Shown here piece after piece: positions 16,901 to 21,700 of a stretch of 23,091 bases of DNA. A program made the position numbers and the translations under genes. The stretch spans positions 1 to 23,091 of the IMG/VR virus record IMGVR_UViG_3300035228_001332; one strand, written 5' to 3'. The notes under the pieces were generated by a model that made no database searches, had not been told where the DNA came from, and saw only the letters and a list, made by a program, of their open reading frames with translations. Numbering within the stretch: position 1 is the stretch's first letter; every line of letters starts with the position of its first letter. This DNA is from a virus.

Positions 16901-17182
16901 TATGAAGTTGCAGCAGTTTCAGTTGCTACAACGGCGGTTGCAGGAGTTGGAGTCACTTATGTCAAGAGAGTAACAGTAAGTGTTGAAGATCTTGGTAATA
17001 TTTCTGGAATTGGATTAACTCAATTCTATGGTGAGTTCTCCTGGGGTAAAATTACTCTTGGATCAAGAACCAATGCTGCTGCTTTTGATGCATATCTCCT
17101 AAATGGAATTGCTGGAATTACAACTGGCGGTGTCATTAACAGAATTGAACCTCTTAAGTCCATAGGATACTCTACAACATAA
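4967..17182 (+). CDS. gp7: giant gp7-like baseplate wedge protein, 4071 aa, modular
   Basis: This uninterrupted frame encodes 4071 residues, about four times T4 gp7 (1032). The link to gp7 is a segment near residues 197-228, SRSKDFYQSKGTDESFRILF continuing to LYGEKAEV, which aligns with T4 gp7 SRSYDFYSTKGIEASYKFLF and the LYNEEVEI that follows. Position between gp6 and gp8 agrees. In T4, gp7 starts wedge assembly by binding gp10, then gp8 and gp6. The roughly 700 residues before this segment in T4 gp7 are missing, and a huge extension follows. The extension contains GxGY-type repeats, HGFxxGDKV-type repeats, a YHYH-like domain (about 1205-1366), a duplicated beta domain (2747-2832 and 2881-2963) and a C-terminus with YGEFSWGKI. 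It has no membrane segments and few cysteines. The extension probably forms peripheral baseplate decoration or receptor-contacting structure (inference). Confidence 0.85.
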   Translation: MISTDLQRVQIQDIIEYQLPAFVKDDFPLVGEFLKQYYISQEYPTAPSDIIQNIDEYVKLETLLSGEDETRLDLDIEFDDDTINATFDLYNNQFGTYKFPERYGLLKIDNEVILYTNRNNYQFKGCIRGFSGVTEFNTDDQELTFSSSEAASHTQGAKIVNLSNILLKEFLVKLKKQIAPGFENRSFTTNLNQKLFLSRSKDFYQSKGTDESFRILFSSLYGEKAEVVKPKEFLFKPSDAQYRKTKNIVVEAIVGDPSELKNQTLYQDAFPEYDINSAYATVIDVEKILRGDKTYYQLSVDFDFKKDIDLTGGTILGDFSSHPRTKNTVNVASGSSIVDVDSTIGFPDKGQISVNGKSGILTYRSKNVNQFIGVGLANTSIFGTNYDIAPGTELDLNVSAYGFEGIKSVSIASTEGSTVGIATTSKIEVRIGNVLSNNIIVDETSFYTDNDNIKIKSLGITTSSARSSTWFTNVSVKYDVKSLNLVDVSDFTYRIETFAPNYFIIGDKVSVIQSDGLARQGTVVSISNSRSFSFSRAGRLSGSKFSVRRDIVKPALSSINLKNYAYVAKSFANVQNTYAKYNGDVLTASPSIPFYHDTPLDFYDRKISIDGLYNGEVFSLSENHGYFTGDKVYYESYSYTDSDGAVVESKFPEIDPGVFYVKRVDRNKFKLSSNITNLYNDNFISVSGIVTNNYFCVNDFYKKNLEQQRLFREFKSPVNNGEKHLTLPGKTGMLVNGVEILNYKSGDSVYYGKINSLTISSGGENYDILNPPILSIQDSVGVGATGIVNVKGSLERIEILDSGFDYVTNPIVNITGGNGSGATADVNTKFITHSVSFFASSDNPQVGLSSNTIGFTTFHKFRESEKVVYKADGQTAIGGLSSNSEYYIKIVDSKTIKLFKNHGDSITGLNDIDITSNSVGVHRFESFEKKRVISDISVISSGFDYENKKRTIISAGINTALNLINVPDHGFNSGETLSYSGNASGLINDQTYIVTKINSDKFKLSLVGVGITSKLFYYDTNQYVNIDSIGSGLHTFNYPEISVTVSGKIGVSTFSGQDFNAKLQPIFRGSIESVDLTNNGVGYGASEIINLNRQPSFKLLSGRDAELLPIVNNGKIEQVLVTNPGYEYNSPPNLRINGSGRFSKLTPVVVNGQISRIIVESSGIDYDSSTTITITPSGLGANLIAEIKQWTINLFEKSKDIIKNDDGILDTSLVDDRGIQFTHLYAPRKLRESLYGKTLLGSVKYSENDLLFDNIKYGVGDLRIDSSNKEIPSEFHSPIIGWAYDGNPIYGPYGYDNNTGGSVKALKSGYSLVEASNRPSLLAWRQGFFCEDYEFTGGGDLDEHNGRYCVTPDFPNGVYAYFSTINDGFVESDGPFEDFKSPVFPFFIGKTFKSKPNQFNFSNNSYQETYAIEKNEWFRNTSPIGLTDDNVSYEYVTQPYKIYNEVIDITATSRGKIDSVGIITGGSGYQVGDRIVFEKLSGSTPAKAKVSKVSGKVITNISAASTSISELEIAPIDSSGRFVAFSTSPHDLKNTDLITLSGFNTSISLTNSSFNIGVTTDFYNLSSGVGTAGVTGIITYFSISGGLFNRGLLSIRENDVLSLNAEKVRVLNVDNISSRIRVERSIDNTVSSAHTATTSIEEDSRKFTFLSTRENDVKFELNTQVYFDPSESLGIGTLSGVGIGSTVFLSNPGVGITQSFVLTKTVFLPDHKLKTGDVVVYNNGGGTSIEVDTDPSVGTKYRISNDTPLYVAKINDDVIGVQTFKVGIGSTGTFVGVADTTMNSGLLHFTGIGTGSNHNLKTIRTNVVNAEVSRNRVTVATGSTHGLRLGDKVQMSVTPGITTTVTVKYNDSNRRIVFNPLGFTTVGVSTAQNTITINDHGFKSGDKVILDSNPSPSGLTDQKIYYVSRFTKDKVRLCESKYETERFNPSFVSIDVARKGSLLPINPPLDVYAGNTVIFDLSDSSLSSVNISTLYSAFDMNLYRDYNFTDQFDGSLVSNNFEVIKTGKVGIDANAKLTLVVNDNLPQNLFYKFSIVNSNFIEDVKKELIIDDEVNSFNKIDIVNSVYNGEFSIAGVGTTNTFIYDINQIPEKSSYSRSNGGLIYETNSPTAYGAISDINITFKGSNYKEIVGVSTVVGIVTGTGAVLEPSSGSIGKVLSTKIENIGFDYPTDYTIRPTTNLPEILLLESLSSFDEIGISSAGKNYSIAPNLIVLDGLTGKHIDDVDLFFKKGDSEVTIRKNTKGLTNVTPTIIPISNSNGVGINDISFDMSTKDVTVGFDTGFSDQSPFAVGDKVLIENVSVGVGSTGSGYNSVDYDYQLFTLTDVNIPLGGNVGVVTFNLSGIIDDNLFPGNFDSGNSAGKIVNQNAFPQFNIKLKKNDFLIGETVISNSGKGFVDSWNNRIELLKVSTSRDFRVGDIVKGQTSNTQGSVKSKIDYNSEIEIDATSTVDKGWVTTTGFFNDNQQRIPDNFYYQNFSYAIKSKIPIQQWDDTVSSLNHTSGFLKFSDLIIESSDEKFTGGAFTENTSNISLTVDILPIPTYGGFRGQGGGISLNCYPAFDLVTENSKTASGKIYSDRIFLENRVLTDYFESIGNRALIIDDISTQFNSEERPTRFSIVKKFSVDQRSKKILTYVRDKLFTGESQVSIVSLVHDTASATVNNYARVDTTLDLGSFDFSISGTEGQLLFFPNKFRVNNYNVSYCSFDLDNSVSGVGSIALGEICSIESTQVEIPAATKTTVVGIASTYRSSKVLVELTTNDGRFGYNELNVIHDGTNVDVLEYGDLITGVEGTATGLGTYGADMSSGTINVDFTPAAGLALTANTVRVSMSSTESVGVGTTIIGQATENIARLETFNTSLSSSGTPGIHTIATYTNSASDTDYSAAYYIVSIEDTTNNQYQMSEVIVLNDSSEVYITEYGTVETVTGIGTIGALHTSGNTHLQYTPPSSADVQVRVYQQAIQLVEVDNTLDNEIDLNNASITAGYGFYSGTANDVKRQFELTHKGLTIFNRNFDGSDSVTVNTSTNEIRVPNHFFVTGEPVNYSVGIDTNVRIAIEPTSFTGIGTTSFLPTNTNVFVIKNNDSTIKLASSAANANNSTPVAIGITGVGFGTFHTFASSKQNSKCLVAIDNFIQNPIVSTATTTSLIKEIILSDSIIETLGITSFFSADLIQVAGEIMKINTIGIGTTNAILVDRGWMGTGIQTHPVGVAVTKVDGAYNIVDNTINFYTAPRGPIPIGSITNSPDERDWTGITTFSKFQGRTFLRSQALNSSSEAYDSNYVFDSIADQFNASTKTFTLKSKNENVTGFSTNNGVILINGIFQGPTGELPINQDYSLSEGSGISSITFTGTATSIAYDPNNATVPVGGVIVSVGSTGGLGYQPLISAGGTAIVSSAGTITSISIGNTGSGYRSGIQTVNVGVYTSSTGRTGIEFIGTAAVSNGRIVSVAITNPGSGYLIGSEPNVIFDAPLSYSDLPLIYSDSSPTGFGTEATIDIIVGQGSSVIDFEIKNFGYAYGQKQVLTISKGGSTGIPTDTNFTPEEFQITIEKTDSDKFSAWNFGEIERLDNINTEFNGVKRQFTIKRNGSPVTIRAEKGSIIDVQASLIIFLNDILQVPGEAYSFDGGSVINFSEAPKGASADGSFSGDTCKVLFYKGSGDIDVTFRNVLQTIKDGDDLTIRGDESIVPGSIDQNARLVTEILSSDTVKTNAYAGAGIDPNPDHARTVTWCKQTIDKVINGKIVSKSRELNEALINPRTNIIQSVGVGSTMVFVESVIPFFNPDDENQSTKKIQTISLVSQNNIVAASAVAVVSVANTVESITIGYGGTGYTSTPSVTIETPVGLGTTAKATATATLTGDTISSITVNTPGIGYTRTSVPQVLIEAPKLIKETNETNLYQGDFGDIVGLTSTSVGVASTGYVMDLFIPTDSFLRDTKVVGTAVTLSDISVGDYFTIKNSNVGSGVTSLYQTGGTLGVTSQFLDAVYEVAAVSVATTAVAGVGVTYVKRVTVSVEDLGNISGIGLTQFYGEFSWGKITLGSRTNAAAFDAYLLNGIAGITTGGVINRIEPLKSIGYSTT
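8579..9064 (+). other. YHYH-like domain embedded in gp7-like protein
   Basis: Residues about 1205-1366 resemble the YHYH domain family. HSPIIGWAYDGNPIYGPYGY (1276-1295) and GDLDEHNGRYCVTPDFPNG (about 1339-1357), then YAYFST, correspond to the family blocks DGFPIYGPYGY and LDECNGRFGVTPEYPDGTY. The tetrapeptide YHYH that names the family is absent here and from the whole protein. Cysteines at 1330 and 1349 flank the second block. The family's biochemical role is not established as far as I know. Confidence 0.7.
13205..13462 (+). repeat. first copy of a duplicated ~85-residue domain in gp7-like protein
   Basis: Residues 2747-2832 share a pattern with the copy at 13607-13855: an opening hydrophobic strand, then LNVIHDGTNVDVLEYG, a TGLGTYGADMSSG segment, and a strand with DFTPA before an alternating hydrophobic run. 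The match is at protein level, not as identical DNA, so the duplication is old. It looks like a beta-sandwich module. Confidence 0.55.
13607..13855 (+). repeat. second copy of the duplicated ~85-residue domain
   Basis: Residues 2881-2963 repeat the order of the first copy: strand, VIVLNDSSEVYITEYG, TGIGTIGALHTSG, then QYTPP and an alternating strand. A third, more degenerate end of the same module may precede copy one near 13009-13090 (GQLLFFPNKFRV onward). Confidence 0.55.
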
Positions 17183-17184
17183 CT

Positions 17185-17192
17185 GATAAATA
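17185..17192 (+). promoter_or_regulatory. T4-type late promoter element GATAAATA before gp8
   Basis: The same octamer as before gp25 lies in the 29-base gap between the gp7-like stop and the gp8 start. It ends 19 bases before the gp8 ATG, nearly the spacing seen at gp25. A separate late start for gp8 would make sense, since otherwise gp8 would depend on transcription through the 12-kb gene upstream. Confidence 0.5.
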
Positions 17193-17211
17193 AGTAAAAA
17201 ACTACGCAAAA

Positions 17212-18771
17212 ATGGCTGCGATTATAACTGATCAACTTCGTATATTAAATGCAAAAGATTTTGCTGCTAGCATTGCGTCTACTAGCAATTCTTTCTATTC
17301 ATTTGTGGGACTCCCAAATCCCACAGATGTTGATTCTAGTTGGGATAGTAATCCTCCAGATCCTAGAGATAGTTTTAATGAGGAGAATAATTATTGGGAC
17401 ACAATGATTGCTCTCAAAAAAATTGATGTGGATGATGTTAAACAAGTAATTAGAAAAATTACTTGGAGATCAGGTACTACCTATGATATGTACCGAAATG
17501 ATATAAGAGCAGAAAATCCATCAAAACCATCAAATTCTGTAAGTTTATATGAGGCAAATTATTATGCGATGAACTCTGACTTTAGAGTTTATGTGTGCTT
17601 ACAAAATGGATCAAATCCAGAGAATCCTAGTGGCAGATCTTCATTAGATGAACCCACTTTTACAGATTTAGAACCAAGAGAAGCAGGCACTAGTGGTGAT
17701 GGATATATTTGGAAATATCTTTTTACTATAAAACCTGGAGATATTGTAAAGTTTGATTCTACAAACTTTATGCCAGTTCCTAAAGATTGGGAATCTACTA
17801 CTGACGCCAATATAACTGCTGTTAGAAACAACGCATCTACAAGTGGACAACTTAAAATTGTAACCGTTACAAATAGAGGTGTTGGATTAGGAACAGCAAA
17901 TAGAACTTATACCCAAGTTCCAATTAAAGGAGATGGTAATGGAGCAGAATGTACAATTGTAATTAATAATAATTCAAAAGTAGAGTCAATCACCGTTTCC
18001 AAAGGTGGATCTGGATATACTTTTGGTACAGTTGATTTAGTAGCAGGCAATGTTCCGAATGGAACTACTTCTCCAGTCTTTGATATAATTATTCCACCTC
18101 AAGGTGGACATGGATCTGATATTTACAGAGAACTTGGTGCAAGAAATACACTTATATACTCTAGAATTGAAAATGATACTGAAAATCCAGATTTCATAAC
18201 TGGAAATGAAATTTCTAGAGTTGGATTAATTCAAAATCCAAAGTCATATAATACATCAACAAATTTAGAACTTGATAAAGCTGCAGCTACTTATGCACTT
18301 AAACTAACTGGTGCTGGATATAGTTCTGCATCTTTTACTGCTGATTCTTTTATTACACAAACAGTTGGACTTGGATCAACAGCAGTTGGAAGGGTAGTGT
18401 CATATGATCAAGTTACTGGTGTTCTAAAGTATTGGCAAGATAGATCTACATCTGGATTCAATACTGATGGTACAAAGAACATAAGTCCTGAATATGGATT
18501 TAAGATGAATAGATTCGCACCTAGTATTACTGATGGTGGATCATTTAATATTGTTGGAGGATCTGCTTCACTAGCAATTCAAACCTCATTTACGGGTGTA
18601 TCAACCGAAATAAATAGTCGTACTTATTACCTGGGACAGTCTTTTTCGGAGGGTGTTGCTCAACCCGAAGTTGAAAAGTATACCGGTAATATTATTTACG
18701 TAGATAATAGACCTTCTATAACCAGGTCAGCTAATCAAAAAGAAGATATTAAGATTATCTTGCAGTTCTAA
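17212..18771 (+). CDS. gp8: gp8-like baseplate wedge subunit
   Basis: The 519-residue product is longer than T4 gp8 (334) but shares its landmarks. It has the N-terminal TDQLRILNAKDFAASI and SFYSFVGLPNP region and a GDGYIWKYLFTIKPGD block (about 162-177), which aligns with T4 GDGYVWEYLFEIPPD. The C-terminus IIYVDNRPSITRSANQKED aligns with T4 MIYMENRPPIIMAMDQTEE. In T4, gp8 is a dimer that binds gp7 and gp10 in the outer wedge. Much of the extra length includes a block near residues 214-280 (VTNRGVGLGT to SKGGSGYTFGTV) carrying the same GxGY repeat type as the gp7-like protein, plus a conserved cyanophage segment with TQTVGLGSTAVGRVVSYD. The ATG at 17212 follows an A-rich leader with a late-promoter octamer. 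The gene ends six bases before the DUF4815-type gene. Confidence 0.93.
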   Translation: MAAIITDQLRILNAKDFAASIASTSNSFYSFVGLPNPTDVDSSWDSNPPDPRDSFNEENNYWDTMIALKKIDVDDVKQVIRKITWRSGTTYDMYRNDIRAENPSKPSNSVSLYEANYYAMNSDFRVYVCLQNGSNPENPSGRSSLDEPTFTDLEPREAGTSGDGYIWKYLFTIKPGDIVKFDSTNFMPVPKDWESTTDANITAVRNNASTSGQLKIVTVTNRGVGLGTANRTYTQVPIKGDGNGAECTIVINNNSKVESITVSKGGSGYTFGTVDLVAGNVPNGTTSPVFDIIIPPQGGHGSDIYRELGARNTLIYSRIENDTENPDFITGNEISRVGLIQNPKSYNTSTNLELDKAAATYALKLTGAGYSSASFTADSFITQTVGLGSTAVGRVVSYDQVTGVLKYWQDRSTSGFNTDGTKNISPEYGFKMNRFAPSITDGGSFNIVGGSASLAIQTSFTGVSTEINSRTYYLGQSFSEGVAQPEVEKYTGNIIYVDNRPSITRSANQKEDIKIILQF

Positions 18772-18777
18772 GGAATT

Positions 18778-21700
18778 ATGTCACAGGAAACCAATCTCAA
18801 CGTCGCTCCATATTTTGACGACTTTGATCCTTCAAAGGATTATTATAAGGTTTTATTTAAACCTGGTTATCCAGTCCAAGCGAGAGAGTTAACCTCTCTA
18901 CAATCCATCCTGCAAAATCAGGTTGAAAAGTTTGGACAGCACTTTTTTAAAGAAGGTGCTAAAGTAATTCCCGGAAATACAACATATTCAACAAATTATC
19001 AATGTGTTCTTCTTGAGAACACATATTTGGGAGTACCAATTTTTGATTATATAGATCAGCTAGTAGGATCTCAAATTACAGGAGTAGATTCTGGAGTTTC
19101 TGCAGTTGTTGATTCATATCTTCTTGAAGAAGAGTCTGATAGAGGACAAGTTACCTTATATTTAAATTATAATAGATCAGGTTTTAATAATCAAGAAACT
19201 GTTTTCAGAAGTAATGAACTTTTGACAGCAAATGAAACTATTTCAACTGCTAACACCTTAATTGGTTCTGGAGTTCCATTTGCTTCTACAATTCAACAAA
19301 ATGCAACTGCAGTTGGATCTGCTTACTTCATCAATGAAGGTATTTATTTTTGCAAAGGAACATTTGTAAATGTAAGTACACAAACTTTAGTATTAGATCA
19401 ATATTCAAGCAATCCAGACTGTAGAATTGGATTAAATATTGAAGAACAAGTTATTAATGCTGATTTAGATCCCAATTTAACAGATAACTCTGCTGGTTTT
19501 AATAATTTTGGTTCTCCTGGAGCTGACAGATTAAAACTTACAGCAGTTCTTTCAAAGAAAGATATTACAGATTTTGATGATAATAATTTTGTTGAATTAG
19601 GAACTGTTAATACTGGAATTTTAAGAGAAAGAACTTCTTCGGATTATTCATTTGTAACAGATGAATTAGCTAGGAGAACCTATGCTGAATCTGGAGACTA
19701 TTATGTCAAATCTTTTGGTATTAATATAAGAGAATCTCTCAATAACTTAGAAGGAAATAGAGGTATATTTAATTCCAATCAAACAACATATAGTGGATCA
19801 ACTCCATCAGATGATTTAGCTCTTTATCAAATTTCTCCTGGTAGAGCGTTTGTAAAGGGATATGATGTTAAAACAACTGCCCCAACATATCTTGACGTTT
19901 TAAAGCCACGCACAACTAAAACCTTAAAAGGGCAAAAAATAAACTATGAAACTGGTGAGACTCTAAAGTTAAATAGAGTTCACGGATCACCAACAATTGG
20001 AATTGGTAATACCTATATTTTGAGTCTTAGAGATTCAAGAGTATCTGATAGTGCAACTGGTATTGCTGGTAAAGAAATTGGATTGGCAAGAGTCTATGAT
20101 TTTAGTTTAGATTCTGGATCTTACAATGCATCAAATTCTAATTTAAATGAGTGGGGATTATCTCTCTACGACGTTCAAACAACAACTGAAATTACAGTTA
20201 ATGAACCAATCACTTTAACTGTTCCATCTTTCATTAAAGGGAAAAATAGTGGTGCAACTGCATTCTTAAAAGATGCTGCAACAAATACCACAGCACTCAG
20301 TGTATACGAAACTTCTGGTAAGTTTATAGCAAATGAAAGTTTCATAATTGATGGTGTTGAAAATTCAAGAGTAGCAGTAGCTGTTACTGCACATGGTATA
20401 AGTGATGTTTTATCAATTTTTGGTAGTGCAAATGGTGCTGAGATTGGAGCCGCAAGAACTTTCTCTGCTGATGTAGTTCTCTCTACCAATTTTAACGTTG
20501 GTGTTGCTACCATCACTACTGTTGCTAATAATTTTACATCAGTAATTAGATCAACAAATCCATTATTTCCGGGACAAATTAAAGTAGGAAATGTTCTTTC
20601 ATTTACTGGAAACTTATCTCAAGATCCAGTATTTGCATCAGTTGTAAGTGTTGCTACATCTGCAATTACAGTTACAGGTGTATCAACAGTCAATGGAGTT
20701 GCAAACGGCGCTCTACCTACCTCTGCTGCCTCTCTAACAGATCTTAAAGTCATTGCAGGAGATCTAGGCGTCTCTGACGACGGAACGCTTTATACAGAAC
20801 TATCTAAGAGCAATGTTTCAAATGTTAAATTAGATAATGCTTCAATTGTAATCAGAAAAAATCAACAAGTAAACATTGTTGATAATCAATTATCTGCTGC
20901 AGTAACAACTGAATCTAACGAAACATTTTTACCATTTACTCCAGAAAGATACACATTAATTAGAAGTGATGGATCAACTGAGGAGTTAACATCCGATAAA
21001 GTACAAATAAATTCGGGATCAAATCAATTAGAAATTTTTGGACTTGGTTCTGATGATGAAGCAACTCTTGTTACAACATTAACTAAGATAAAACCAAAAA
21101 ACAAAAATAAAATTAAAAACAGAGTTAACTCAATCATAGTTAACAAGTCTGTTAAAAATGCTTCTGGTATAGGATCTACAACTTTAAATGATGGATTATC
21201 ATATGGAAACTATCCATATGGAACCAGAGTACAAGATGAAAATATTTCTTTAAATTATGCAGATTTAATTGAAGTTCTTGGTGTTTATGAAGTTGCAAGT
21301 GATCCTGCTGTTGATAATTCAAATCCAACCGCACCAACAATGGTGTTGATCAATTTGTCGGGTCCAACAGCAAGAACATCCGACTTAATAATTGGTGAAA
21401 CAATTATAGGTAGGACTTCAAATTCTCGTGCCATAGTTGGTGTTAAAGAAACAGATTCTAAAATTATTTTCTTACCTAAAAATCAAATTAACTTTAAAGA
21501 GGGTGAAATAGTTGATTTTGAAGAGTCTGGAGTTATAGGTGTAATCTCAACATTAGATACACCAAGTAAGGATGTTTCATTTAAATTTAGTTCTTCTAAT
21601 GGACAAAATGGAGAGTTCTATAATTATGGAGTTCTTAATAGGAGAGATGGTAATGAAGCTCCCCAAAGAAAATTAGTTGTTTATTTCTCGAATGGATATT

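Noticed and set aside
20175-20516. 113-codon minus-strand frame opposite the DUF4815-type gene
   Set aside because: The plus-strand frame is a recognised structural protein across this stretch. The antisense frame is an open-frame by-product of low stop density.
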